DNA of 64,000 nt from Rugamonas aquatica. GTDB lineage: Bacteria; Pseudomonadota; Gammaproteobacteria; Burkholderiales; Burkholderiaceae_D. Positions 43,349 through 52,755 of this stretch are shown here, in pieces. A program made the position numbers and the translations under genes. Below the pieces are notes generated by a model. That model saw only the letters and a program-made list of their open reading frames with translations. It ran no database searches and was not told the DNA's origin. The DNA lies in assembly GCF_009380215.1 (NCBI RefSeq), contig NZ_WHUG01000009.1:62001-126000 (forward strand), given 5' to 3'. The first letter of the stretch is position 1. Each line of letters opens with the position of its first letter.

Positions 43349-44263
43349 CTAGCGCTTTCGTTGTCCGCCGTTTCTGTCGGTGACTGGCCATTCGGCAAAC
43401 ATTCCGAGTTGCGGCGAATGAAATGCAATGCGTGTGATTTTGGCTTGGACGACGCATTCATCCCATGTTTCTTGATAGGCGTAGCTGATCGTGGCCGTTG
43501 TCTTGGTGTTCTTGCAAATGACGGGGTGCCCGTCTTTGCCCGACGCAACGAACCCTTCAACATCCATCGCCAGGCCTTTTACAGCTTCCCGGCCAGCCTC
43601 CGGGGATATCTTTATCTCTCTTTCAAGACGGCTATAGAAGATATAGTCTCGGCTAGAGTATTTCTCTTTCGGGAACAAGCCAATGTAGGTGTTCCTCAGG
43701 TTACCTACCGCGAAGATCTTGTGGTAAACCGGTGTTACCGAAGTAGTCACGCCAAAAGCGTTGGACATTGGCTGCGGCGTTCCGTAATTGCTATTGTGCT
43801 CCACTATCAAGTAGTCGAGCTTTGGCTCAATTTCATGGTCGTTATTTTGCGCCCGATGGAACGTTGAATCTGGCGCCACCCAAACTTTGAGCTTCTCTTT
43901 TTCTGGGTCATAGTGAAAGTGTAGCGATTCCCTGTATTCCTCATAAAGGACGGTGAATTTAAAGGCGCCTCCTTGCAGCGGCTTATCGTCAAAGCGCTTT
44001 GTAAATTGATCGCCTTTAGGCGAAGAAAACACCCCTTCCGCATATGCAATCAGGTTCTTGCCGCCGATTTCTCCCGCAGGAAGTTCCAGGTCGTTTTTGA
44101 TAGCGCCTTCCGCACCTGCCGCTGAAGCGGAAGTCTTGGCCGGGGCATTGCTGCCGGAAGTTGAGTCATTTGAGCAGCCAGCAAGCAGAATAGCAGCGAA
44201 ACCAATAACGCCAGCGATGCCAGGACGGAGACGTAGCGGATTTGGTTGGAGCATGGAATTCAT
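43349..44263 (-). CDS. Putative lipoprotein of 304 residues
   Basis: An N-terminal signal GFAAILLAGC with lipobox LAGC, followed by a serine/alanine/threonine-rich linker, marks a lipoprotein. The mature part contains FKFTVLYEEYRESLHFHYD and many charged residues, with a cysteine pair near the C-terminus (PVICKN, WDECVV). The start is ATG 44263 or ATG 44254. The gene is less GC-rich than its neighbours, hinting at separate origin. No enzymatic motif; it may be an immunity or surface lipoprotein, but this is a guess. Confidence 0.65.
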   Translation of the reverse strand: MNSMLQPNPLRLRPGIAGVIGFAAILLAGCSNDSTSGSNAPAKTSASAAGAEGAIKNDLELPAGEIGGKNLIAYAEGVFSSPKGDQFTKRFDDKPLQGGAFKFTVLYEEYRESLHFHYDPEKEKLKVWVAPDSTFHRAQNNDHEIEPKLDYLIVEHNSNYGTPQPMSNAFGVTTSVTPVYHKIFAVGNLRNTYIGLFPKEKYSSRDYIFYSRLEREIKISPEAGREAVKGLAMDVEGFVASGKDGHPVICKNTKTTATISYAYQETWDECVVQAKITRIAFHSPQLGMFAEWPVTDRNGGQRKR

Positions 44264-44639
44264 ATTCTGGAGGCCACGGATGAGGGAAATTTAAGGGGTG
44301 TTTTGTATTGTAAAGCAACGGTTTCTGCAAAGCTAATGGAGCAACACCGCCGCCCACCAACCGGGCGCTAGCTCGCAATAAAATGCCAAGGCTTCCGCAG
44401 GCCGTATCGCAGACGCTCAGAAAATATTAGACTCCAGGCCTGCCCTGATTTACAGTTTGCTCATGGAGGAAAGCCTAGACCCAGCGCGCATCCGGCGGCT
44501 CGCCGGTGCCCTCGTCCCCGGCCTAAATTGCCGCAGCCCGCACGCTGCACCAGCTCCCTACCAGCGCCCGCCCAGGCGGCCGCCGACACGCCGGTATCGC
44601 AGTGGTGGACCCGCTCTAATACAACAATAAAAACAAGGC
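44264..44639. other. Divergent intergenic region
   Basis: About 375 bp between the lipoprotein gene and the small gene at 44649. A short frame from ATG 44463 (MEESLDPARIRRLAG...) lacks a ribosome site. No clear terminator or repeat is visible; promoters for both directions should lie here. Confidence 0.4.
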
Positions 44640-44648
44640 ATGCCCGAC

Positions 44649-44897
44649 ATGAGCAAGACCATCTACATCACCGTACCACGCAACAATGCACGCCATCCAG
44701 ATCCGATCCTGGCGCTGCGCGCAATCCGCACCATGGCCCGCTCGCACGGCGCCATCCCTGGGCGTCGCTACCCTGTCGGCGGCCGGCGGCCGGCATGGGT
44801 GCAGCCCTTGGAGCTCGCCGACCTTGACATGGCGGCAATCGTCAGGCTGGCGTTGCCCCGAAAATACGGCAACGCTGTGGCGCGACAGGCCCTGTGA
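44649..44897 (+). CDS. Small basic protein
   Basis: An 82-residue protein beginning MSKTIYITVPRNNARHPDP; an ATG nine bases earlier is possible, and AAGG precedes both. It is basic and rich in arginine, with the tail LARK-like (RLALPRKYGNAVARQAL). It lies upstream of the Gp3/SbcCD-type genes and may belong to the same transcript. Function unknown. Confidence 0.5.
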   Translation: MSKTIYITVPRNNARHPDPILALRAIRTMARSHGAIPGRRYPVGGRRPAWVQPLELADLDMAAIVRLALPRKYGNAVARQAL

Positions 44898-45018
44898 GGC
44901 CTTGACACGCACCGCCGGCGCAGTCCGGCCACCGAATCCGCAACCACGCACTTGACCGGCCGCCAGGCAACGGCATGCTGTTCGATGAGATTCCCCTCAT
45001 TGAGCAAGGAGGTGCACC

Positions 45019-46275
45019 ATGCCGAATATCGCAGTCATGCACGTCGGCCCGCGGCCCAGCGTTTTGGGGCGGCGCGCCGCACGCATCCCGACCGGCGGCA
45101 AGATCCGCGCCGGCATCAAGGTTCTGACCAAGGCGGCGGCCGCCCAGGCAGGCGCGCGCAAGCTGTACGACGACGGGCTGGCCACGGGTATGAGCTTCGA
45201 CCAGATCGAACAACTGATTCGCCATGCCTTCCCGCACGTCGGCACGCCGATGGCGCCCAAGAACGTGCCATGGTTCACGGCCCATCCGGGCGACTTCGCC
45301 AACCGGGCGGTAGCCGACCGCTTGCTGGAACTGTACGGCGAAGAACGCGCGGACGGGGTGCGGCGTCTGTACCGCTTCCCAGTGCTTTTCCCGGCAGACC
45401 AATGGCAGCTGGTGATGCCGCACGAGCTGGTGGCCTGGGGTAGCAGCGGCCGCAAGTTCTGGAGCGAGTACAGCCCGGACGGCCACACGCGGCACTGCAT
45501 GCGCTACGCTGCGCCGGCGCTGCCCAACGGCCGCCGTGTGATCCGCCTGTTTGGCGGGCGCCAGCCGGAGCTCAGGCCGGACAACGGCGGCCAGTGTGAG
45601 CCGCAGCAATGCGAACAATACCAGTCGAAGGCGTGCAACCTGTCGGGCGCGTTCATTTTCTACGTCCCCGGCATCCCATCGCTGGATGCATTCGAACTGC
45701 ATACCAACAGCTTCTATGCGCTCAGCCGCGCGATCGAGAAGTTCGATACGCTCGCCGCGCTGGGCAACGGCAAGATATCCGGCTTCCTCGACCAACAGGG
45801 CGCCACCTTCATCATGACCAAGCAGCTGCGCGAGGTCTCTCACATCAACGAGCACGGTCAACCGGAGCGCGCGGAGCATTGGCTGATTGAACTGGAGGCG
45901 CCGATCGACATGGGGGCGTTGCTGCGCGGGGCCGGCGATCGGCAACTGCTTGAGCGCGGCGAAGCGGCCGCGTTGATGCTGGAAGGGCCGGCGGCGCTGC
46001 CGGCCGCAGAGGCTCCAAGCCCGCAGGCGTCCACGGCAAGCCATACTGCCGTGGCGCAGGACGCGCACGCAGCGCTGCCTGCGCGCCAACCCGCCCTCCC
46101 ATCCGACGATCTGGAACGCATCCGCCAGTTGGCGCGCGCAGGCGGCGCAGATCCGGACCGCTTCCTGCAAGACGTCGACCACCGCCTTGGCCAGGGCTGG
46201 CGCCGCAACGCGCGCGCCAGGGCATCGGTGGAGGCCGAACTCACGGCCGGAGGCGCAGCGGGAGCGCAGCCATGA
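45019..46275 (+). CDS. Metal-binding protein of the Gp3 / RDF-like type
   Basis: A 418-residue protein of the family often annotated as 'hydrolase or metal-binding protein', related to phage Gp3 recombination directionality factors. Its hallmark is a cysteine cluster followed by a beta-rich core: Cys193, Cys198 and Cys206 in CEPQQCEQYQSKAC, then FIFYVPGIPSLDAFELHTNS. The C-terminal ~120 residues are Ala/Pro-rich and end in a helix. GCAAGGAGGTGCACC precedes the ATG. It overlaps the SbcD-like gene by four bases, forming an operon with the SbcCD pair. A link to excision or repair is inference. Confidence 0.72.
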   Translation: MPNIAVMHVGPRPSVLGRRAARIPTGGKIRAGIKVLTKAAAAQAGARKLYDDGLATGMSFDQIEQLIRHAFPHVGTPMAPKNVPWFTAHPGDFANRAVADRLLELYGEERADGVRRLYRFPVLFPADQWQLVMPHELVAWGSSGRKFWSEYSPDGHTRHCMRYAAPALPNGRRVIRLFGGRQPELRPDNGGQCEPQQCEQYQSKACNLSGAFIFYVPGIPSLDAFELHTNSFYALSRAIEKFDTLAALGNGKISGFLDQQGATFIMTKQLREVSHINEHGQPERAEHWLIELEAPIDMGALLRGAGDRQLLERGEAAALMLEGPAALPAAEAPSPQASTASHTAVAQDAHAALPARQPALPSDDLERIRQLARAGGADPDRFLQDVDHRLGQGWRRNARARASVEAELTAGGAAGAQP

Positions 46276-47564
46276 GGCCCGCCATCGGTGGCGAGGCCGT
46301 GCTGCGCTGCGCCCACTTCTCGGACTTGCACTACAACGAAGCGCATCTGGAGGAGTCCGACCGCTGCTTCGGGCACGCGATCGACGCCGCCATCGCCGGC
46401 GGCGTCGATGTGGCGGTGGTCTCGGGCGACGCCAGCGAGCACGCGCTGAAAAGCCATGAGCCGGCGCTGTTTGCGTTGGCCAGCCAGCTGCGGCGCCTGG
46501 CAGACCATTGTCCGGTGCTTCTGCTGCAGGGCACCTTTACCCACGACCCACCCGGCGCCCTGCGCCTGTTCCAGCTGCTGGGCGGTCGCTTCCCCATTCA
46601 TGTTGCGGAGCGCCTGCAGCAGGTGGCGCTGGACGCGGACGGCCGGTGGCATGCGTCCGAAGGCTGGCAGCATACCCGACTGCCGGGTGGCACCCGGGCG
46701 CTGTTTACCTGCGTGCCGACGCTCAACCGAGCGATGCTTGCCGCGCATTGCGGCAGCGCAGCCGAGCTGGGATCAGCCGGCTACATTGCCGACCTGCTGT
46801 CGGGCTACGCGCCGGGAAACATGGCCGCGCGTGCGGCAGGCATCCCCACCCTTGCCGTCAGCCACGGCACGGTGGCCGGCAGCTACACCGAGCATGGCGC
46901 CGTGATGGCGGGCCTGGACCACGAATTCACCACCGGCGCGCTGTTCTCCGCCGGCGCGGACGCGTTCCTTTTGGGACATATCCACCTGCACCAGCGCTGG
47001 CAGCGGGAAGGCCAGCTGATCGCGTACGCCGGTTCGATCGGCCGCTTTCACTTCGGCGAGCCGGAGGACAAGGGATTCCTGCTGTGGCAGGTGGCCCCCG
47101 GACTAGCCAGCGCGGAAATGAGGTCGACGCCGGCGCGGCGCACGGTGGACCTGGTCTTCGACGGCCCGCCGGCATTGGCGCAGTTGCGCGAGGCTGCGGC
47201 GGACGGCAAGCTCCATGGCGCCCATGTCAGGGTGCGCTGGCACGTGGCGGAAGAGGAAAGCCGCCAGGTGGACCGGCGCGCGATCGCCGTGCTGCTGGAC
47301 GGCGCGGCCAGCATCAAGCTGGAAGGACGGGTGATCCCGATCCTGGCTGCGCGCGCGCCAGGCATCGCCCGCCTGGCCGGGCTGGCGCCGCAGATCGCCG
47401 CGTGGGCGGAGTCCGTGGAGGCGGCGCCGGCGCCGCTGCTGGCTTGCCTGGAGGACCTGCGCGCCTCCAGTCCCGAATCCGTGGCCGAGCGCCTGCTGGC
47501 AGCATGCACCAGCGGTGCTGACGCCGCGGAGGCCTTGCAGGATGCCTGTGCGACGCCATCCTAG
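46272..47564 (+). CDS. SbcD/Mre11-like nuclease subunit
   Basis: A 430-residue metallophosphoesterase. Motifs in order: HFSDLH (Asp18, His20), SGDASEH (Asp53), LQGTFTHD (His91, Asp92; the asparagine of the normal GNHD is not present and the loop is two residues longer), a VSHG histidine and GHIHLHQ near residue 240. These are the Mre11-type metal ligands apart from the changed GNHD. With the SbcC-like partner it should form a nuclease-ATPase complex cutting hairpins or DNA ends. It overlaps the upstream gene and is 20 bp from the SbcC start. Confidence 0.82.
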   Translation: MRPAIGGEAVLRCAHFSDLHYNEAHLEESDRCFGHAIDAAIAGGVDVAVVSGDASEHALKSHEPALFALASQLRRLADHCPVLLLQGTFTHDPPGALRLFQLLGGRFPIHVAERLQQVALDADGRWHASEGWQHTRLPGGTRALFTCVPTLNRAMLAAHCGSAAELGSAGYIADLLSGYAPGNMAARAAGIPTLAVSHGTVAGSYTEHGAVMAGLDHEFTTGALFSAGADAFLLGHIHLHQRWQREGQLIAYAGSIGRFHFGEPEDKGFLLWQVAPGLASAEMRSTPARRTVDLVFDGPPALAQLREAAADGKLHGAHVRVRWHVAEEESRQVDRRAIAVLLDGAASIKLEGRVIPILAARAPGIARLAGLAPQIAAWAESVEAAPAPLLACLEDLRASSPESVAERLLAACTSGADAAEALQDACATPS

Positions 47565-47583
47565 ACGCGAATGGAGGTACGCC

Positions 47584-50028
47584 ATGATCCCCTACTTACT
47601 GACCCTGGAAGGCTTCACCGGCATCCGCGACGGCTTGGGCCGCGAGGCCATCACGCTCGATTTCGAGTCGCTCTGCGCAGGCGCGCAGCTAATCGCGCTG
47701 GCCGGCCCGAATGGTCGGGGCAAGAGCACCATACTCGATAATATGACGCCGTACCTGATCATGCCTTCGCATGTCAAAGGGGCGTTGACCGGATTTTCCT
47801 ACTACCAGCACGTCTGCCTGCCGACCGCGCGCAAACTGCTGGAATGGGGCGCCAGCGACGGCCAACGCTACCGCAGCGAGGTGCTGATACGTAGCGGACA
47901 GCGCAACCGCACCGAGGCGTTCCTGACGCGCCGATGCGCCGGCGGCTGGGAGCCGGTCTGCATCGCCGACGGCACCCGTTCCAACGGCAGCGTGGAATCC
48001 TACGAGCGCTGTGTGGCGGCGCTGATTGGCAGCGCCGCGACTTACTTCACGTCGACCTTCGCCGCCCAGTGCAAGCGCCAGCTGTACACCTATGAGAATC
48101 ACGAGATCAAATCGCTGTTGGCGGACTTGTTGGACCAGCAGCAGGTCAGGCAGGTGGGCAAGCAGGCGGCCGAAGTGGTCAGACTGCTGCGGGCGGGCAT
48201 GCTGACCTTGCGCCATCAGCTCGACGGCGCCACCGCGGAAGCCGAGGCGGCGGCGCAAACCGCCGCCGCCTTGCCGCAAGCCCGCCTGGCCGTCGGCGCC
48301 GCAGCGAAGGCCAGGGATCTGCGACGGGGCGCGCTCGAGCAGAGCCAGCGCGATCTGGTTCAACTGCGCGCACGTTTCCAGTCCCAGGCGAGACTAATCG
48401 CACAGCGCGACGCTATGCTGCAGCAGCGGCGCGAATTGATCGGCAATGGCCGTAAGGCGCTGGCCGGCATCGACCAAGCGCTGGAGCGGGAACAGCTCGG
48501 CCTGTCGAAACTGGGGACGAGGGCGACGCAACGACGCCAGCTGGAACAGCAACAAGCGACCACGCTCGCCGCCCGTCGGATGCAACTGGATGGATTGCTG
48601 TTGCAAGGCGCAACCATCGCGCGCGCGGCGCGCCGCCTGCAGCTGGCCCAGCGGTCCGTGCAGCTGCGGCAGCAACGCGTACAACACGTTCAGCGCGAGC
48701 GCGAACGCGCGGCCGGTATCGAGCATGAGCGGCAGCTACTGCAGCAGCAATTGAACGGCATCGAACGCGAAGCCGGCAAGGCCGCGCTCGATGCCGAAGC
48801 GCTGACGGTGCGGCACCGCCTGACCGGCCAGGTGCCTTGCTCGGGCATGGCGATGCAAGCGGCCTGCCAATTGCTTGGCGAAGCCAACCAGGCCAAAGCC
48901 CTGCTGCCGTCGGCGCAAGCGAGCGTGGCGCGTCTGGCTCGACAGCGCGCCAGCCTGCAGGCGGACATCGCGGCCAAGTGCAAGCTGGCCGCGCCGCTCT
49001 TGCCCGCTCTGGCGGCCTCGCGCTGCGAAGCGCTTCTGCGGCGCGCCACTGTCCGCAGCAGCACGTATGCCGGCAGGTCGGCATTGCACCCGCAGCTGGT
49101 ACAGGCTGTGGCGGAACGCGCCCGCCTGAACACCGAGCTGGCGCAAGCGCGCGCCACCTCGCACGCTTGCGGCACGCAAGAGCATGCCGAACGCCAGACC
49201 CACGAACAGGCCATCGCGCGCCTGGGCAAGCAGAAGGCTAGCGAGGCCGCACGCTACCGCCGCCAGCTGGACCAGCTGGACAAGGCGCTGGCGGAGTGCG
49301 AGCCGGAGGTCAGGTCCGACCAGGTGGGACGGGCAGCGGCGGCGGTCGACCAGGCCGCCGACGAGCTGGCGCAGGCGGAGCATGCTCTGGCAGCCGCCAC
49401 TTCCGAGCAGTTGCGCGCGGCGGAATCGGCGCAGCTGGCGGCGGTGCTGGAGCGCCGCCGGCGCGCACTGCAGCGCAGCGTGAGCCAGGTGGAAGACCAC
49501 ATCGCGACGTGGACCCTGTTCGCCAAGTGCACGGGCAATGATGGACTCGTCGCGCTGCTGATCGACGACGCCGGGCCGGCGCTGTCGTCGCTGGCCAATG
49601 AGTTGCTGCTGGCCTGCTACGGCGGACGCTTCACGCTGGCGATCGCCACCCAGGTCCAGAGCGGCGAAGGCTGGCGGGAGGGCTTGGCCATCATGGTGCA
49701 CGACGCCGATCGCGGCACCAGCAAGAATGTGGAGCTGATGAGCCCTGGGGAACGGGTGTGGATCAACGAATGCCTGACAAGGGGGATCGCGCTGTACCTT
49801 GCGCAGCAGCAAAGCATGCGGCATCTGGCTCTCTTCTCGGACGAGCTCGATGGTGCATTGGATCCCGACCGCAAGCGCATGTTCATGGACATGAAACGCA
49901 CGGTCCTGCGGATCGGCGGTTATCGGCAGGAATTTTTCATCACCCAGACACCCGAGCTGGCAGCGATGGCCGAAGTCAAGATAGACCTCGATCACTATCG
50001 CCTGTTCAAGTGCGGCGGCGAGGGGTGA
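47584..50028 (+). CDS. SbcC/Rad50-like ATPase
   Basis: An 814-residue SMC-type ATPase. Walker A is GPNGRGKST (41-49), the ABC signature is MSPGE (about 719-722, the usual LSGGE altered) and Walker B is ALFSDELDGALD (Asp753, Glu754). Long alanine/glutamine/arginine-rich coiled coils lie between. The hook region has Cys419 and Cys428 (PCSGMAMQAAC), spaced by eight residues rather than two. ATGGAGG precedes the ATG. It pairs with the SbcD-like gene. Mobile-element SbcCD pairs may process replication or recombination intermediates. Confidence 0.85.
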   Translation: MIPYLLTLEGFTGIRDGLGREAITLDFESLCAGAQLIALAGPNGRGKSTILDNMTPYLIMPSHVKGALTGFSYYQHVCLPTARKLLEWGASDGQRYRSEVLIRSGQRNRTEAFLTRRCAGGWEPVCIADGTRSNGSVESYERCVAALIGSAATYFTSTFAAQCKRQLYTYENHEIKSLLADLLDQQQVRQVGKQAAEVVRLLRAGMLTLRHQLDGATAEAEAAAQTAAALPQARLAVGAAAKARDLRRGALEQSQRDLVQLRARFQSQARLIAQRDAMLQQRRELIGNGRKALAGIDQALEREQLGLSKLGTRATQRRQLEQQQATTLAARRMQLDGLLLQGATIARAARRLQLAQRSVQLRQQRVQHVQRERERAAGIEHERQLLQQQLNGIEREAGKAALDAEALTVRHRLTGQVPCSGMAMQAACQLLGEANQAKALLPSAQASVARLARQRASLQADIAAKCKLAAPLLPALAASRCEALLRRATVRSSTYAGRSALHPQLVQAVAERARLNTELAQARATSHACGTQEHAERQTHEQAIARLGKQKASEAARYRRQLDQLDKALAECEPEVRSDQVGRAAAAVDQAADELAQAEHALAAATSEQLRAAESAQLAAVLERRRRALQRSVSQVEDHIATWTLFAKCTGNDGLVALLIDDAGPALSSLANELLLACYGGRFTLAIATQVQSGEGWREGLAIMVHDADRGTSKNVELMSPGERVWINECLTRGIALYLAQQQSMRHLALFSDELDGALDPDRKRMFMDMKRTVLRIGGYRQEFFITQTPELAAMAEVKIDLDHYRLFKCGGEG

Positions 50029-50324
50029 CCATCGGGTGGGAGAAGCGGGCGACAGCCCGGCGCATGGTCGTCGCCGATCGAGCCGGCCAGCCTGCGTTTG
50101 CACCTCCTGCCGTGCCGCCTGGCGGCAACCTCACTCCCATGAAACCTTGCCCCGGACGGGCGCCGCTGCTGAGGGCTGCGTCCATCCGGCCCGCTCAATT
50201 CGCAGCGCCCCCATCGTGCCTTATTCCAGACTCAGCGGCAGGGCGAAACGCAACTGCCGATGAACCTTCGAAAATTGACGAGGTCTATACTCCTGTCAAC
50301 GATGACTAGAGCTGAGATTTTTCT

Positions 50325-50903
50325 ATGAGACTATTTCTGGCAGGTTCAGCATGGGGCGTGACGGCGCTCCTCACGATCCACGCAAGTGCGTATGGCGGTG
50401 AGGGAGATCGCGCCGGGTTCGTGCCGGAGGACGCGCTGAAGATGGCCGTCTACTATGCGGCCCATCCGCGCGAAATCACGCTGGAGCACATACAGCGACA
50501 AACCTCGCGGAAATTAGTACTTTCAGATTGCACAGATTATGGTTCGTTGAGGCAATGCACTTACTCGCCTGCGGAAGAGTACGCCAACGCCCCCGGTCTG
50601 CAATCGGTTACGGTTAGCTCTACCACAAGCGGCGCGCCACGCGGTGGGTTCATCTTGTGGCGATTCTCTCAGACCCCGTGTGTTTCCGGTGACACCGTTG
50701 CTCATTTTGTCGGCAAAACAAGTGTCGCCCCTGTCATGCCTCCTACGTTTTACCAGTCCCCGGGAACACCGGAGTCGACGTCGCCCGGCCCGGAGTATCA
50801 CACCTACGAATCGAAGGAGTGGGACCCGGTAGCAAGAGTGCAAACGGTCACGACGAAATGCCTGGAAATGATCTCACTAAACGCCCAACTTCCTAAGGAG
50901 TAA
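50325..50903 (+). CDS. Secreted protein upstream of the zincin gene
   Basis: A 192-residue protein with an N-terminal signal (MRLFLAGSAWGVTALLTIHASAYG). Mature part: helical N-terminal half (PEDALKMAVYYAAHPREITLEHIQ) and a beta-type half with four cysteines. It ends two bases before the next gene, so the two are translated from one transcript. A periplasmic immunity protein for the neighbouring HELGH protein is a reasonable hypothesis, though the order is inverse to many effector-immunity pairs. Confidence 0.55.
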   Translation: MRLFLAGSAWGVTALLTIHASAYGGEGDRAGFVPEDALKMAVYYAAHPREITLEHIQRQTSRKLVLSDCTDYGSLRQCTYSPAEEYANAPGLQSVTVSSTTSGAPRGGFILWRFSQTPCVSGDTVAHFVGKTSVAPVMPPTFYQSPGTPESTSPGPEYHTYESKEWDPVARVQTVTTKCLEMISLNAQLPKE

Positions 50904-50905
50904 TT

Positions 50906-51745
50906 ATGACCACTGGTGTCACGTTCCCTATCGAGTACACGCTAAAAAACATTCACACTCCCAAAGCTGATCAATACATCAGCAACTTTTTCGCAAACAA
51001 CGGGCGTATCATGATGACCCCTGACAATAAGTCGTTTTATAAAAGCGATGGCCATGTCAACGGTTTGGAAAAGAACGGCACCATCTACATAGGTACCCAG
51101 TCCGTCGACAACTACGCAAAAAAGATGGAAATTCCTCCAACGTGGGCCGCTAGGGACCTGGCTATCCATGAGTTGGGCCACGTCGCGTATCAACAACGTG
51201 ATTACGAACAAAACCCCGGCGACAGCGCGCCCATGTCCGCGAAGGTCGATTGGTGCATGACTCGGGAAGCAGAAGCCACCTTCTTTTCGTTCACTGTCGC
51301 GATGGAAAATCACGCGCAGGGCGGCAACCTGCATGTGCCGGGCACTGACGCGGTGCCGGATTTGTATAACGCGATGCTGTCCGCGCTTGCCGGCACTGAT
51401 GCGCGCTCGTCTCTGTATGAAAAAAAGGGCATCGACTTCGCCAAGGACATCTTTGCGCACGACAGTAAATATGTTGCGTATTGCAGCGACCCCAACAACT
51501 GGAAAAAACCTGCCTATGTTACGCCGACAGATACGTCAGGGTCTGACGGGGGCAATGGCGGCGGCGGCGGTGGGGGCGGCGGCGGCGGAACTGGAGGATA
51601 TACGCCGCAGCCCGGCGGCTACTGGCGGGAAGTGCCGCCAGACAATCCAAGCGACAGCGTGGCGCCAGTCCCGCAGGGTCACGACGCCATACAACTAGTG
51701 GGAGTTTCCCCTCATTCTGGGCATTTCGAACACGCGGCTCTTTAG
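50906..51745 (+). CDS. Zincin-type metallopeptidase-like protein (HELGH)
   Basis: A 279-residue protein without an obvious signal peptide. Residues 88-92 are HELGH, the zincin metal-binding and catalytic motif, and a glutamate-rich segment MTREAEATFF (Glu121, Glu123) offers the third ligand, as in gluzincins. A poly-glycine stretch of more than ten residues near position 215 is a linker to a Pro-rich tail. TAAGGAG precedes the ATG. The lack of a Sec signal with a secreted partner upstream suggests delivery by another secretion route (for instance type VI), but this is inference. Confidence 0.6.
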   Translation: MTTGVTFPIEYTLKNIHTPKADQYISNFFANNGRIMMTPDNKSFYKSDGHVNGLEKNGTIYIGTQSVDNYAKKMEIPPTWAARDLAIHELGHVAYQQRDYEQNPGDSAPMSAKVDWCMTREAEATFFSFTVAMENHAQGGNLHVPGTDAVPDLYNAMLSALAGTDARSSLYEKKGIDFAKDIFAHDSKYVAYCSDPNNWKKPAYVTPTDTSGSDGGNGGGGGGGGGGGTGGYTPQPGGYWREVPPDNPSDSVAPVPQGHDAIQLVGVSPHSGHFEHAAL

Positions 51746-52512
51746 GAGCCAATTGTTGCCCGTATGTGGCCGCTGGGACCAGGGAAGGGCACCCAGCGGT
51801 GCACCCATGGCGCGCTGCCAGTTTGCCTGCCAAGGACGCAGCTGGCCGGCGCCGCCGACGAATCGAGCGCGCTGTCCTTTTTGACGCCGGCCTTATTCGG
51901 TCTCACCTCCGGGCAACTCCGCCGTACGAGGCTGGGCAGTTCCAGCACTGCGCCATCGCAGGCGTGGGTGCAACAAACGGCATGGCAGGCTGGTCGGTTG
52001 CCCGTGACTTGCCAGCACCGCGGCAGCGCTGACGAGTTGAGCAGTCCGCCATTTTCCGTTTCAGTTCAGTCACTTAGCGGTCCCTGATGGTCCTTACCCA
52101 CAAGGTTATCCACCGGAATTGTGCAGAACTTCGGACAATTCTTCACTCCTTTCACATAGCAGGGGCCCCGACGATCCCGCGCGCGGGTGCTGGGGCAGCG
52201 CGGAGGCGGCGATCCCGGTTGTCGTCGGTCCACTGGAGGCCAGGGCCGCTGCCACCTGATCTGCAGCCGCAACCGGGGCAAGCGCATCGGCTCCCGACGT
52301 CGCGGTGCCGAGGACGACAGGCAATCGGAAAAGGCGTGCGGCCCCACGCATAGCGCCGGGCCCAATGCGACGCGAACTGGTCCCGGCCCGTGGCGTACGA
52401 CAAAGGCACAACACTTTAAGATGCTCGTCCGTCCGCGGCCACCTTGTTCGATCATCGCGTCCGCGAATCAAACTCGAAGCTGAGCCTGCCTTTGCTCACT
52501 GCCAAGACCTCC
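51746..52512. other. Intergenic region, about 770 bp, no gene seen
   Basis: Only short frames of skewed composition are open on both strands. Two near-matches to DnaA boxes (TTACCCACA and TTATCCACC) lie close together around 52090-52110, but both carry a mismatch. No tRNA, terminator or repeat is evident. Confidence 0.4.
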
Positions 52513-52749
52513 TCATTTACCGCGAATTCGGCCGGTTACAGCCCGGCGAATAAGCAACAAGACCGCAGAAGAAGTTCCCCCGGTCAGGCAGGCGGCGATC
52601 AAAACCGTTTGTATGCTTCCGCCATCGATAAGGCCGATCACCAAACAAATGGCGACACCAGCGAGGTACCATTCAAGCATGGCGCCTACGGCCTCCGGTT
52701 TCAGCGCTTCCCTATCCAGCAGAACTCGCATGGAGTCACGAAGTAACAT
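52513..52749 (-). CDS. Small membrane protein
   Basis: A 78-residue protein starting MLLRDSMRVLLDREALK, with AGGTGG before the ATG. Two hydrophobic segments: WYLAGVAICLVIGLIDGG and IQTVLIAACLTGGTSSAVLLLI, and a basic end. It follows the next upstream gene closely (7 bp). Probable inner-membrane protein, function unknown. Confidence 0.5.
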   Translation of the reverse strand: MLLRDSMRVLLDREALKPEAVGAMLEWYLAGVAICLVIGLIDGGSIQTVLIAACLTGGTSSAVLLLIRRAVTGRIRGK

Positions 52750-52755
52750 AACCAC

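Noticed and set aside
51573-51597. Glycine codon run (GGC/GGG repeats) as a microsatellite or CRISPR-like repeat
   Set aside because: It is in frame and encodes the glycine linker of the zincin protein; no spacer-repeat structure exists.
52087-52115. DnaA-box-like pair (TTACCCACA, TTATCCACC) as a replication origin
   Set aside because: Each has a mismatch, only two occur, and no AT-rich unwinding region, iterons or rep gene lies nearby.
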